A stretch of DNA of 64,000 bases from Micromonospora sp. WMMA1363 (GCF_030345795.1 NZ_JAUALB010000001.1:3588001-3652000), one strand, 5' to 3'. Counted from the stretch's first letter, positions 1-7,614 are shown. A program made the numbers and translations. The notes: generated from the sequence alone by a model not told the origin.

Positions 1-57
1 TTGATCGCCGCCGAGCACGCCCGCCGCCACCCGCTCACCACCGGAGGCCAGCGATGA
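1..57 (+). CDS. C-terminal end of an upstream phage protein
   Basis: An open frame enters from the left edge and stops at 55-57, ending in the residues LTTGGQR. Its stop overlaps the ATG of the next gene (ATGA), the joint used throughout this early operon, so it is probably the tail of a real gene. Nothing can be said about its function from 18 residues. Confidence 0.45.
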   Translation: MIAAEHARRHPLTTGGQR

Positions 58-302
58 GCGCCACCAGCATGACGCACTACCGCATCGTCTTCGATCGCAT
101 CGGGCGTACGCGAGATGTGCCGCCGCTCGACGCGCACGCCGTGGATGCCGACCACCTGGCGGAGCAGATCTACCGCTACGCCCGCCGCTTCCTGATCTCC
201 AAGGATGTCGAGGTGTGGGTCGGCATGGACCACATGCGTGGCGGCATCACCTGCGGCTTCAGCAACGGCGGCAGCTTCACAATCGAGGACGGTGCCCGGT
301 GA
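54..302 (+). CDS. Small hypothetical phage early protein (82 aa)
   Basis: The 82-residue protein begins MSATSMTHYRIVFDRIGRTR and shows alternating hydrophobic residues suggesting a small beta/alpha domain (HYRIVFDRIG, VEVWVGMDHM, GGSFTIED). I recognise no family. The start is the ATG that overlaps the preceding stop, and its own stop overlaps the GTG of the next gene, so it sits in a translationally coupled chain of small early genes. Codon use matches the neighbours. Confidence 0.6.
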   Translation: MSATSMTHYRIVFDRIGRTRDVPPLDAHAVDADHLAEQIYRYARRFLISKDVEVWVGMDHMRGGITCGFSNGGSFTIEDGAR

Positions 303-508
303 GCGCCCCGACATGGCCGGCCACGGCCGGACCACACACCGACCTCGTCCGTCTTGCCGAGCTCGTCGCGGACACCGACAACCTGATTGATGCCTGCCGG
401 GCCACGGTGGCTGACGTGGAGGCCGCTATCGGCGCCACGGTGCACCTGCCCCGGCACTGTCCCGGCCTGGAGCCGCTGACCGACCCAGCGCTGCGGGAGG
501 TGGCGTGA
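299..508 (+). CDS. Small hypothetical phage early protein (69 aa)
   Basis: This 69-residue protein starts at a GTG overlapping the previous stop (GTGA). Its middle part (LVRLAELVADTDNLIDACRA) reads as an amphipathic helix. Its stop overlaps the ATG at 508. No family is recognised; the support is codon bias and the coupled gene joints on both sides. Confidence 0.55.
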   Translation: MSAPTWPATAGPHTDLVRLAELVADTDNLIDACRATVADVEAAIGATVHLPRHCPGLEPLTDPALREVA

Positions 509-741
509 TGGTCGGCATCGACCGTATCGACGGCGGCACCAACACCGCCCGCCTATCCGCCGCTGAACAGGACCGCATCGCCCGCGAACAGCGGCAGGCA
601 CACGCACTCGCCTACCTACGCCGACGCGGCCTGGACGGGCCCGGTGACATCGCGGAAATCCTCGGCCTGATCGAGCCCGCCAAACCGCGGCGGCAGCGGC
701 CCGCCCGGACGACCGCCAACCCGGGTCAGGCGCGGTCGTGA
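508..741 (+). CDS. Small hypothetical phage early protein (77 aa)
   Basis: The 77-residue protein has a charged helical segment (AAEQDRIAREQRQAHALAYL) and a basic, disordered C-terminus (PAKPRRQRPARTTANPG). The ATG at 508 overlaps the upstream stop; a GTG three bases earlier is an alternative start. A basic tail after a helix would suit a nucleic-acid-binding role, but this is only a compositional hint. No family recognised. Confidence 0.55.
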   Translation: MVGIDRIDGGTNTARLSAAEQDRIAREQRQAHALAYLRRRGLDGPGDIAEILGLIEPAKPRRQRPARTTANPGQARS

Positions 742-974
742 CCGGCCGGCACCGCCCCGACACCGGACCCATCCACGACGGCCCCCGCTGCTGCCGCGGC
801 TGCTGGACCCCACCCGGCCGCACCCACGGCCCCGCCTGCCCCGCCGCCCCCGCACCCCGGCGGCGCCTCACCTACCCCCTGGACGCCCGCGTGTGGACCG
901 GCCTGCTGATCGGCCTACCCATCGGCGTGTGCCTCTACCTACTGATCGCCCTGCTGATCTGGAGCCTCACATGA
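738..974 (+). CDS. Small single-span membrane protein (78 aa)
   Basis: The N-terminal half carries a Cys-rich patch (RCCRGCW) and many prolines. Residues about 54-76 form one strong transmembrane helix (GLLIGLPIGVCLYLLIALLI). The GTG start overlaps the previous stop and the end overlaps the next ATG at 971. A small membrane protein inside an early phage operon could act on the envelope during superinfection or lysis timing, but nothing in the sequence decides this. Confidence 0.55.
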   Translation: MTGRHRPDTGPIHDGPRCCRGCWTPPGRTHGPACPAAPAPRRRLTYPLDARVWTGLLIGLPIGVCLYLLIALLIWSLT

Positions 975-1792
975 CCATCGACCTGACCGTCATCACCCTC
1001 GACAAGGGCGCCCACAACGACCGCGAGGACGGCGTCTGCCTGCTGGAGGCCGTCGCTTGGTTCGCCGGCGAGCCCCACGACGACGCTCCGCGATGCGTGT
1101 CCCCGGTGCTGGGGGCGTTCGGCCGCGGCCTGAACGACGTGCTACCCGACGACCAGCGGCAGTCCCTGGTGCCGTTGATCCCGTCCCTGGTCGGTACCAG
1201 GAGCGACGGCCTGGATGAGCGCCGCAGCTACATGGCGCTGGACTGGCTGATCCGCACGTACACCCCGGCGTGGCTGGACCTGGCCGGGTTGACGGTGGAG
1301 GCGAGTGCGCTGCGGGATCTGCGGCGCATCGTGGACCTGGCTGCCGCGCAGGCCGCCGGGCCGGTCGTTCGGGTCGGCTACGACAAGGCTGCGGCGGCCA
1401 GGGATGCGGCCAGGGCTGCGGCATGGGATGCGGCCAGGGCTGCGGCCAGGGATGCGGCCAGGGCTGCGGCCAGGGCTGCGGCCAGGGCTGCGGCCAGGGC
1501 TGCGGCCAGGGCTGCGGCCGGGGCTGCGGCCGGGGCTGCGGCATGGGCTGCGGCCAGGGATGCGGCCAGGGCTGCGGCCAGGGATGCGGCCAGGGATGCG
1601 GCCGGGGCTGCGGCATGGGCTGCGGCATGGGATGCGGCCAGGGCTGCGGCATGGGATGCGGCCAGGGCTGCGGCCGGGGCTGCGGCCAGGGCTGCGGCAT
1701 GGGATGCGCTGAAACCGACCGTTGACCAGCTCCAACGCTCCGCTATCGAGTTGTACAGCGCGCTGATCCAGCCGCCGGAGGTGGACCGGTGA
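971..1792 (+). CDS. Phage protein with Ala-rich tetrapeptide repeat domain
   Basis: The 273-residue protein has a globular N-terminal domain (about 1-135, with EDGVCLLEAVAWFAGEP and RRSYMALDWLIRTYTPAWLD). It is followed by about 105 residues of four-residue repeats built from Ala with Arg, Trp, Asp or Gly, and a short C-terminal tail. Proteins of this layout, with AARDAAWDA-type repeats, are common in actinophages and have no assigned function. The ATG at 971 overlaps the upstream stop and removes an unlikely Arg/Pro-rich extension. The repeats follow a 12-bp DNA repeat, so repeat number could vary between isolates. Confidence 0.7.
   Translation: MTIDLTVITLDKGAHNDREDGVCLLEAVAWFAGEPHDDAPRCVSPVLGAFGRGLNDVLPDDQRQSLVPLIPSLVGTRSDGLDERRSYMALDWLIRTYTPAWLDLAGLTVEASALRDLRRIVDLAAAQAAGPVVRVGYDKAAAARDAARAAAWDAARAAARDAARAAARAAARAAARAAARAAAGAAAGAAAWAAARDAARAAARDAARDAAGAAAWAAAWDAARAAAWDAARAAAGAAARAAAWDALKPTVDQLQRSAIELYSALIQPPEVDR
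1393..1710. repeat. 12-bp minisatellite, about 26 units
   Basis: Units such as GCTGCGGCCAGG, GATGCGGCCAGG, GCTGCGGCATGG and GCTGCGGCCGGG follow one another without spacers. Because the unit length is a multiple of three, every frame on both strands stays open here, which generates long spurious antisense frames of Pro/Trp/Gln or Ser/Pro/Gly repeats. Confidence 0.9.
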
Positions 1793-2130
1793 CCGCCGTC
1801 GATGAGCTGACCGCCGCCCTCGAGCTGACCCGCGCCGCCCTCGACGAGGCCAACCGGCGCCGCACCGTCGCCGAAGCCGACAGCGCGGCCCTGACCCGCA
1901 TCAACCACGGCCTGGCCGGTGAGCGGGACCGCCTCGCCGACCAACTGGACATCGCCCACGCCGCCTGCGACCGGCTGACCCGGCACACCCGCCAATGGCG
2001 GCAGGTCGCCGATGGCCTGGCCTGTGAGAACCGGGACCTCCGCGCCCAACGCGACCGGGCGCTCACCACCAGCCAGCAACTGCGCGTCGGCATCCTCACC
2101 ACCCGCGAGACGACGGGGGCAGACCGGTGA
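1789..2130 (+). CDS. Coiled-coil phage protein (113 aa)
   Basis: Almost the whole 113-residue protein is a charged helix with heptad-like spacing of Leu/Ala (VDELTAALELTRAALDEAN, ERDRLADQLDIAHAACDRL, ENRDLRAQRDRALTTSQQL), so it is probably a coiled-coil dimer. The GTG start overlaps the stop of the repeat protein and the end overlaps the next GTG, so the two are likely co-translated. Function unknown; similar short coiled-coil proteins are common in early operons of actinophages. Confidence 0.6.
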   Translation: MTAVDELTAALELTRAALDEANRRRTVAEADSAALTRINHGLAGERDRLADQLDIAHAACDRLTRHTRQWRQVADGLACENRDLRAQRDRALTTSQQLRVGILTTRETTGADR

Positions 2131-2294
2131 ACGGCCTACGCGGCCTGGCCGCCCGGCTACGAAGCCGCCCCGACCACGAACCCAGCCCCGACGTTGAGGA
2201 GTGGCTCGACGACCTCCGCGCAGCCCTCACACAACCCACCGGCGAGCTGGCGGAGCGGCTCCGCATCCGTCCCCGGCGGGAGGCGGCCCGGTGA
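2127..2294 (+). CDS. Very small hypothetical phage protein (55 aa)
   Basis: This 55-residue frame (starting VNGLRGLAARLRSRPDHEP) lies exactly between two coupled genes: its GTG overlaps the stop at 2128-2130 and its stop overlaps the GTG of the WhiB gene at 2291. A helix with LAERLRIRPRREAAR ends it. The perfect GTGA joints on both sides argue that it is translated. No family recognised. Confidence 0.5.
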   Translation: MNGLRGLAARLRSRPDHEPSPDVEEWLDDLRAALTQPTGELAERLRIRPRREAAR

Positions 2295-2572
2295 AACTCT
2301 CGGCCGTCCGCCACAACCACACCCCCAACGCCGCCGACCTTCTCGCCGCCGCCGAGGAGTGGCAGGAGCGGGCACTGTGCGCGCAAACCGACCCGGAGGC
2401 GTTCTTCCCCGACAAGGGCCAGCAGCCGAACGCCGCCAAACGGATCTGCCGCCGCTGCGACGTCGAAACCGAATGCCTCCAGTACGCCCTGGAGCACGAC
2501 ATCCGCTGGGGCGTGTGGGGCGGGCACTCCGAGCGGGAGCGGCGCAAGCTCAAGCGACAGGCGGCGGCGTGA
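2291..2572 (+). CDS. WhiB-family iron-sulfur regulator (phage-borne)
   Basis: The 93-residue protein has the WhiB layout: a first Cys after EEWQERAL, then CRRC, a fourth Cys in VETEC, and the GVWGG turn followed by a basic tail (RERRKLKRQ). In this family four cysteines hold a 4Fe-4S cluster and the protein works with the primary sigma factor RNA polymerase. Phage-encoded WhiB proteins are known in actinophages, where at least one (TM4 WhiB) inhibits host WhiB function. The position in the early operon suggests control of host or phage transcription during infection or lysogeny. Confidence 0.88.
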   Translation: MKLSAVRHNHTPNAADLLAAAEEWQERALCAQTDPEAFFPDKGQQPNAAKRICRRCDVETECLQYALEHDIRWGVWGGHSERERRKLKRQAAA

Positions 2573-2775
2573 TGGGCGCCGGACGGTGGATCAACATCGC
2601 CGCCGCCGTACAAGCCGTCTTCAACGGCGGGAAACCCTGCGCGGGCGGCTGCGGCTGGCCCGTCCACCCCGCCGCAACCCTCGGCCCCAACGGGCAGCCC
2701 GACGTGTTCGACCGGCACCCCGGCTGCGAACCCGGCGGCCAACAACCACGGGCAGTCAGCGGGAGGCGGCCGTGA
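2572..2775 (+). CDS. Small Cys-containing hypothetical protein (67 aa)
   Basis: The 67-residue protein starts at the ATG overlapping the WhiB stop. It carries CAGGCGW and a later HPGC segment, giving three cysteines and nearby histidines that could bind one metal ion as a small zinc ribbon. Its stop overlaps the GTG of the nuclease gene. Function unknown; the spacing resembles small zinc-finger proteins that accompany phage recombination genes. Confidence 0.55.
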   Translation: MGAGRWINIAAAVQAVFNGGKPCAGGCGWPVHPAATLGPNGQPDVFDRHPGCEPGGQQPRAVSGRRP

Positions 2776-3602
2776 ACACGTGCGTCGTGACCGAACCGGG
2801 GCTCTACCCCGACATGGACGAGGCCGAGTACCACCGCGACCCCGTCCCAGCCGGCAGCCTCTCCAGCACCGGCGCCCGAAAGCTACTCACCCGTACACCC
2901 GCGCACTTCGACTACGAACGCCGCAACCCTCCCACCAGCACCGACGACTTCGACTTCGGCAAGGTCGCCCACCAGTTGATCCTCGGCGTCGGCGCACCCA
3001 TCGCCCGCGTTGAGGCCAAGGACTGGCGCACCAACAAAGCCAAGGACGCCCGGGAAGCCGCCTACGCCGCCGGCCAGGTGCCGCTGCTCGCCGCCGACCA
3101 CGACCGGGCCATCCGCCTCGCCGATGCAGTCCGCCGGCACCGGCTCGCCGCCACCCTGCTCACCGCCGGACAGCCCGAGCAGTCCACGTTCTGGGTCGAC
3201 CCGACCACCGGGATCTGGCGACGCGCCCGCTTCGACTGGCTCCGCACCGACGGCACCGTCGTCGACGTCAAGACCTGCCAGTCCGCGGCCGAGGCGGACG
3301 TGTCGAAGTCGTCGGCGAACTACGGCTACCACCAGCAGGCCGCCTGGTACCTCGACGCCGTCCGCGACCTCGGACTCAGCGACAACCCGGCGTTCGTCTT
3401 CATCTTCGTCGAGAAGGCCCCGCCGCACCTGGTCCACGTCGTCCAGCTCGGCCCGGACGACGTCGCCGCCGGCCACGCCCGCAACCGCAAGGCCATCGCC
3501 ACGTACGCCGAGTGTCAGTCCACCGGCGTGTGGCCGGGCTACCCGGACGACATCACCACCATCTCCCTGCCCGCCTACGCCCTCCGAACCCAGGAGTTCT
3601 GA
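2772..3602 (+). CDS. PD-(D/E)XK exonuclease, RecE/DUF3799-like
   Basis: The 276-residue protein opens with YPDMDEAEYHRDPVPAGSLS and SSTGARKLLTRTPAHFDY, followed by a FGKVAHQLILG helix. The catalytic core is ARFDWLRTDGTVVDVKTC, with Asp and the D-x-K of the nuclease motif, then a QAAWYLDAV helix. This matches the PD-(D/E)XK exonucleases (PF12684) that resect double-strand ends for phage recombination. The partner annealing protein lies two genes downstream. The GTG start overlaps the previous stop. Confidence 0.85.
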   Translation: MNTCVVTEPGLYPDMDEAEYHRDPVPAGSLSSTGARKLLTRTPAHFDYERRNPPTSTDDFDFGKVAHQLILGVGAPIARVEAKDWRTNKAKDAREAAYAAGQVPLLAADHDRAIRLADAVRRHRLAATLLTAGQPEQSTFWVDPTTGIWRRARFDWLRTDGTVVDVKTCQSAAEADVSKSSANYGYHQQAAWYLDAVRDLGLSDNPAFVFIFVEKAPPHLVHVVQLGPDDVAAGHARNRKAIATYAECQSTGVWPGYPDDITTISLPAYALRTQEF

Positions 3603-3612
3603 TGCCCCCCAC

Positions 3613-3849
3613 ATGTTCTGCCTCGCCTCCAACGACGAGGACTTCGGCTCTCTCGTCGAATGCACCCGCCGGCGCGGACACGACAACCACCACTGCGACA
3701 GCCGCAAGCGGCTCGCCTGGGACGCCGACGGCGAGGTCGAGTGCTTCGCCGGATTCGGCGGCTACGACCACGGTCAGCCGCCCAACCGGAAGGCCCTCCG
3801 AGGCACCTTCACCCACCCGAACCGCGCCCAGCGGCGCATCCTGAAGTGA
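3613..3849 (+). CDS. Small Cys/His-rich phage protein (78 aa)
   Basis: The protein begins MFCLASNDEDFGSLVECTRR and continues with a GHDNHHCDSRKRLAWD stretch, giving Cys-x13-Cys and H/C spacing typical of a small metal-binding fold. It lies between the RecE-like nuclease and the RecT-like protein on the same strand. An ATG at 3602 in another frame would give a Thr/Ser/Pro-rich product without sensible composition, so I prefer 3613. No family recognised. Confidence 0.5.
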   Translation: MFCLASNDEDFGSLVECTRRRGHDNHHCDSRKRLAWDADGEVECFAGFGGYDHGQPPNRKALRGTFTHPNRAQRRILK

Positions 3850-3856
3850 GGATCCC

Positions 3857-4708
3857 ATGACCGACGTCGCCGTCCGCCAGGACCAGCACCTCGACATCCC
3901 CACCAGCACCGAACCCGCCACCGCCCAACTCGTCCAGTGGGCGCAGGCCGCCGAAGCCGCCGGCCAGTTCGCCGAGGCCGTCTGCAACACCTCCGCCGTC
4001 CCCCAGGCATACCGCGGCAAACCCGCCGAAGCCGCCGCCGCGATCCTCGCCGGCGCCGAAGTCGGCCTGTCCCCGATGGCGTCCCTGCGGGCGTTCGACA
4101 ACATCCAAGGCACCCCCGCCCCGAAAGCCATCACCCTCCGCGCCATCACCCAAGGACTCGGCCACCAGGTCCGCATCGACGAGTCCACCGCCGTGACCGC
4201 CGTCGTGTCCGGCCGCCGCAACGGCGACACCGACTGGCAAACCTCCACCTGGACCATCGCACGCGCCCAGCAGATGGGCCTCACCTCGAAGAGCCAGTGG
4301 AAGCAGCAGCCCGCCGCCATGCTCGTCGCCCGCGCCACCGCCGAGGTGTGCCGGTGGATCGCCTCCGACGCGATCATGGGCATGCCCTACACCGCCGAAG
4401 AAATCCGCGACCAAGGCGCGCAGGTAGACGCCCGGCCCGCACCGCGGATCGTGTCCGCCGCCGACTTCCTGCCAGCCGACGAGCCGACGCCCGCCACCGA
4501 GACCAGCGACCCGACCGACCCACACGGCCTATCCGCCGCCGTGGACAAGCCGCTCACCGCCGCCGACATCCTCGACGAAATCGCCACGGCCCCCACCCAG
4601 GCACGCCTCGACGAGATCAAAGCCGCCTGCCAGCAACAAGGCATCCGCGACCCGCAAATCCTCGACGCCTGGTCCACCCGGTCCGCTCAGATCGCCGAGG
4701 CGGCCTAA
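3857..4708 (+). CDS. RecT-like single-strand annealing protein
   Basis: The 283-residue protein has the core seen in actinophage RecT-type proteins: KPAEAAAAILAGAEVGLSP, then MASLRAFDNIQGTPAPKA, WTIARAQQMGLTSKSQWKQ, and an ARATAEVCRWIASDAIMG helix. These proteins coat single-stranded DNA left by the exonuclease and anneal it to a complement. The C-terminal 80 residues are a low-complexity linker and a small helical domain (TAADILDEIATAPTQARLDE). A GAGG ribosome site precedes the ATG. The pairing with the nuclease at 2772 makes the role convincing. Confidence 0.85.
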   Translation: MTDVAVRQDQHLDIPTSTEPATAQLVQWAQAAEAAGQFAEAVCNTSAVPQAYRGKPAEAAAAILAGAEVGLSPMASLRAFDNIQGTPAPKAITLRAITQGLGHQVRIDESTAVTAVVSGRRNGDTDWQTSTWTIARAQQMGLTSKSQWKQQPAAMLVARATAEVCRWIASDAIMGMPYTAEEIRDQGAQVDARPAPRIVSAADFLPADEPTPATETSDPTDPHGLSAAVDKPLTAADILDEIATAPTQARLDEIKAACQQQGIRDPQILDAWSTRSAQIAEAA

Positions 4709-4711
4709 GCC

Positions 4712-5515
4712 ATGACCACCGTCATCGACCGCCCCACCCCCAAGAGCGTCGGCAAAACCGCCTACGAGCGGTACCGCCGCAAGCAGATCGCCTACGGCCG
4801 GTGGCAGCGGTGGGCCGACCCCGAACCCGTCCGCGAACACATCCTCGCCCTACGCCGCAACGGCGTCGGCCGCGACACCCTCGGCCGGCTCGCCGCCGTC
4901 GACGACAGCCACATCAGCAAAATCGCCTGCCGCCGAGTCACGAAGGTGACCATCGACGTCGCCGAACGGATCCTCGCCGTCACCAACCCCAAACCACACG
5001 TGGTCGACGCCACCGGCGCCCGCCGACGCCTCCAAGCCCTCGGCGCCATCGGCTGGGACCAATCAACCCTCGGCCCACGCATCGGCTGGCAGGTCGGCGC
5101 TATCAACCTGATCGTCCGCGGCAGGCGCACCCGCATCGAGCAGGCCACCAACGAACGAATCCACCAGATGTACGAGGAACTGTCGGCCACCCCCGCACCC
5201 GACGGATACGCCTCCAAAGTGGCCCGCCGGGCGGCGCAGCGCAACGGCTGGGTGCCGCCCCTCGCGTGGGACGACGACACCATCGACGACCCGCACGCCC
5301 AGCCGAACCTGGGCGACCCGACAGGCGACCTCGTCGACGAGGTCGCCGTCCGGCGGGCCCTCGCCGGAGACCGGATCCGCCTCACCCCCGCCGAGAAGGT
5401 CCACGCGTTCCGCGCCGGCTACACCGCCGGCATGACCACCAACGCCATCGCCGCAGCCTTACACCTGTCCGGCTCGAAAATCCAGCAACTCGCCGCCGCC
5501 GCCAAAACGGCCTGA
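4712..5515 (+). CDS. Helix-turn-helix DNA-binding phage protein
   Basis: The 267-residue protein contains at least two helix-turn-helix-like segments: GRDTLGRLAAVDDSHISKIA near residues 50-70 and MTTNAIAAALHLSGSKIQQL near the C-terminus. A middle region (GWDQSTLGPRIGWQVGAINL) looks like a third. Proteins of this kind sit in the early operons of many actinophages and are assumed to regulate transcription or help replication initiation. It starts three bases after the RecT stop. No specific operator can be assigned. Confidence 0.7.
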   Translation: MTTVIDRPTPKSVGKTAYERYRRKQIAYGRWQRWADPEPVREHILALRRNGVGRDTLGRLAAVDDSHISKIACRRVTKVTIDVAERILAVTNPKPHVVDATGARRRLQALGAIGWDQSTLGPRIGWQVGAINLIVRGRRTRIEQATNERIHQMYEELSATPAPDGYASKVARRAAQRNGWVPPLAWDDDTIDDPHAQPNLGDPTGDLVDEVAVRRALAGDRIRLTPAEKVHAFRAGYTAGMTTNAIAAALHLSGSKIQQLAAAAKTA

Positions 5516-5601
5516 CGGTTAGCCCCGCCCGGACCCGGCCGGCACCGCGCATCAAGCGCGCGACGGGGCACCACACCACCACCACGACCAGGGGGGACCT
5601 G

Positions 5602-5955
5602 ATGACCAGCACCACCCCGAGCGCCGGCGGGATCCTCGCCGCCAGCGCCGCCCTGCAGGACCCCAACCGGGACACGTTCAGCCGCGCCGAGGTGGCCTAC
5701 CTGATGCACCTCGCCTACGACTCCGGGCGCACCGCAACCCGAGTCGACGACATCGCCCACACCGTCTGCTGCTGGGACGACCGGCCGCTGCTGCGCCGCA
5801 CCTACGAGCAGCGCGTCGCCGGCGAACTCACCGACATGGACCGCGCCGCCCGCGCCCAGGCCGGCCGCGAAGGACGCCCCTACCGCGTCCACCCCGGCGG
5901 GCCCGTCGACTTCGACACCGGCCGCCCCGTCCGGCACCTCGGGGTGGCCGCGTGA
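5602..5955 (+). CDS. Hypothetical phage protein next to the replication ATPase (117 aa)
   Basis: The 117-residue protein starts at an ATG behind a G-rich ribosome site (AGGGGGG). It has a helical core (RDTFSRAEVAYLMHLAYDSG, then HTVCCWDDRPLLRRTYEQRV) and ends with a FDTGRPVRHLG segment. Its stop overlaps the GTG of the ATPase at 5952, so the two are coupled and it may be a replication accessory protein. No family recognised. Confidence 0.6.
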   Translation: MTSTTPSAGGILAASAALQDPNRDTFSRAEVAYLMHLAYDSGRTATRVDDIAHTVCCWDDRPLLRRTYEQRVAGELTDMDRAARAQAGREGRPYRVHPGGPVDFDTGRPVRHLGVAA

Positions 5956-7250
5956 CCGACATCGACCTGTGGGAGGGCATGGACACCGTGGCGCCACCCG
6001 AACCGAACCCGTTCAACCCGGGCACGCCCGAACACGAGGCGTGGCAGCGCCAGGAGGACCAAGCCCGCGCCGACGTGCTCGCCGCCCGGCGACGGCAGCG
6101 CCACGACGAGGAAACCGAACGGCAGTACACCCTCATCCGCGCCCGCCACGCCGCCGAACAGCAGTGGGCCGAAGAGCAGGCAGCCGCCGCCAAGGCCGCC
6201 GCCGACGACGCCGCCCGCATCCACGACGGCGCCACCTTCCTCCTCGACCTGCCGCCCACCCCACCCGCGCTGTGGGGCAAGGGCGAAGACATCCTGTGGG
6301 CCCGAGGCGAAGCACTCATGATCGCCGGGCCGCAGGGGGTCGGGAAAACCGCCATCGCCGGGCAGCTCCTACGCGCCGTCGTCGGTATCACCGGGGACGT
6401 TCTCGGGCTCCCCGTCGAGCCGTGTGAGCGGCGAGTGCTGTACCTGGCGATGGACCGGCCCGAGCAGGCCCGCCGCAACCTCGCCCGAATGTTCACCGAC
6501 GCCGAGCAGGAGATCGGCCGCGACTACCTCGCCGAAATCCTCCGCTTCTGGGCCGGACCGCCGCCGGCCGACGTCGCCGCCGACCCGGCCGGGCTCCTCC
6601 GGCTGGCCCGGCAGCACGACGCCGACGTCGTGTTCGTCGACTCCCTCAAGGACGCCGCGGTCGGCCTGTCCAAGGACGAGGTTGGCGCCGGCTACAACCG
6701 GGCCCGGCAACTAGCCCTCGCCGAAGGTATCCAACTCGTCGAGCTGCACCACACGGTCAAGAACGGCGCCGACGGCGGAAAGCCGAACAACATCAACGGC
6801 ATCTACGGGTCGACGTGGCTCACCTCGGGTGCCGGGTCGGTGGTGCTGCTGTGGGGTGAGCCGGGCGACCCGGTCGTCGACTTCGTGCACCTGAAGCAGC
6901 CGATGACCGAGGTTGGCCCGCTGAAGGTCATCCACAACCGGGAGACGGGGCTGTCGGCGGTCTACCACGACGAGGACACCGACGTGGCGGCGCTGGCCCG
7001 CAAGTGCGCGACCACCGGTGTGTCGGCTGCGGAGGCGGCCCGGTGCCAGTTCTCGACCGAGAAGCCGACCAAGGCTCAGGTGGAGAAGGCCCGCCGGAAT
7101 CTGCACCGCTTGGTGGACGCCGGGCTGCTCGTGTTCAAGCCGGCGAGTGAGGACGGCAAGGGCGGTCGGGGGAACGCGGACCGGTGGTTCGCGGTCGCTC
7201 CGGCGTCGTGGACGGACGGCATGGAGGACCCCGATGACCGATACCGGTAG
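5952..7250 (+). CDS. RepA-like replicative AAA ATPase/helicase
   Basis: The 432-residue protein has an N-terminal Glu/Arg-rich helical region (about 1-85) and then a RecA-type ATPase domain. Walker A is GPQGVGKT, Walker B is DVVFVDSLKD, and there is a conserved LVELHHTVKNG segment. The C-terminal about 90 residues form a winged helix (AEAARCQFSTEKPTKAQVEK). This matches the AAA_25/RepA group of hexameric helicase-like ATPases used for plasmid and phage replication. The next gene carries iteron-like repeats, so together they may be the replication origin module. Confidence 0.85.
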   Translation: MTDIDLWEGMDTVAPPEPNPFNPGTPEHEAWQRQEDQARADVLAARRRQRHDEETERQYTLIRARHAAEQQWAEEQAAAAKAAADDAARIHDGATFLLDLPPTPPALWGKGEDILWARGEALMIAGPQGVGKTAIAGQLLRAVVGITGDVLGLPVEPCERRVLYLAMDRPEQARRNLARMFTDAEQEIGRDYLAEILRFWAGPPPADVAADPAGLLRLARQHDADVVFVDSLKDAAVGLSKDEVGAGYNRARQLALAEGIQLVELHHTVKNGADGGKPNNINGIYGSTWLTSGAGSVVLLWGEPGDPVVDFVHLKQPMTEVGPLKVIHNRETGLSAVYHDEDTDVAALARKCATTGVSAAEAARCQFSTEKPTKAQVEKARRNLHRLVDAGLLVFKPASEDGKGGRGNADRWFAVAPASWTDGMEDPDDRYR

Positions 7251-7614
7251 TAACGATGCGACCACTCAAGGTGAGAAAAGAAGTCACAGAGAAAGGCACG
7301 CTTCGATATCTGACCGAAACGCACGAACAAAGGCACGCATCGATACCTCCGATGCGTCGTCGCAGGTCACGAAGTCACGCGGCGCGGAAAAGAAAGTCAC
7401 GCCGCCCCTCCCTCGGGAAGTCACGTTTTCCGCCCCTTCTTTACAGGGGCGGAACGTGACTCCGAGAGGGGGAGAGATCAACAAAAACTCGGGCCGCGAC
7501 GCCGACCCCGAACCCGTCGGCGCCATCGCCGAACGCGTCCTCGACGACCTCGCCGCCCGACAAGCCGAAGCCCTCAACCGCCTCGCCCGCGCCCACCGCA
7601 AGGAGAACCCGTGA
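7234..7614 (+). CDS. Putative replication-associated protein containing iterons (126 aa)
   Basis: The 126-residue frame starts with an ATG inside the end of the ATPase gene and runs to a stop overlapping the RusA start. Its first 90 residues are Ser/Thr/Arg/Lys-rich and look disordered; only the C-terminus (GAIAERVLDDLAARQAEALN) is clearly helical. The DNA of the first part is richer in A+T than anything nearby and carries the repeated word AAGTCACG. Either the gene is real and hosts an origin, as lambda O does, or the open frame is partly accidental over an origin. Confidence 0.5.
   Translation: MTDTGSNDATTQGEKRSHRERHASISDRNARTKARIDTSDASSQVTKSRGAEKKVTPPLPREVTFSAPSLQGRNVTPRGGEINKNSGRDADPEPVGAIAERVLDDLAARQAEALNRLARAHRKENP
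7281..7461. repeat. Iteron-like AAGTCACG cluster (candidate replication origin)
   Basis: AAGTCAC occurs at 7281-7287, AAGTCACG at 7372-7379, 7394-7401 and 7418-7425, and the inverted form ACGTGACT at 7454-7461. A further GGTCAC is at 7365-7370. The last three direct copies are 22 and 24 bp apart, about two helical turns. The stretch is A+T-rich for this genome and lies next to a RepA-like ATPase gene, as expected for an origin. Confidence 0.55.
7292..7347. repeat. 19-bp imperfect direct repeat within the candidate origin
   Basis: AAAGGCACGCTTCGATATC at 7292-7310 and AAAGGCACGCATCGATACC at 7329-7347 match at 16 of 19 positions. They lie just upstream of the AAGTCACG cluster and add to the view that this stretch is selected as DNA, not only as protein code. 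Confidence 0.6.

Noticed and set aside
1..60. Left att site of the element at the window edge
   Set aside because: No copy of the tRNA-Thr 3' end is present; the sequence is already within the early operon.
1393..1710. CRISPR-like periodic array
   Set aside because: Units are 12 bp and contiguous, with no spacers and in a coding frame; this is a minisatellite.
993..1735. Long antisense frames of Pro/Trp/Gln and Ser/Pro/Gly repeats
   Set aside because: They are produced by the 12-bp repeat, which keeps all frames open. They lack ribosome sites and overlap the better-supported rightward gene.
3937..5955. A 672-codon Arg/Pro-rich rightward frame
   Set aside because: It is the shadow of the RecT-like, HTH and neighbouring genes in another frame; its composition is typical of G+C-rich off-frame reading. 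Only its last 117 codons (5602-5955) are a real gene.
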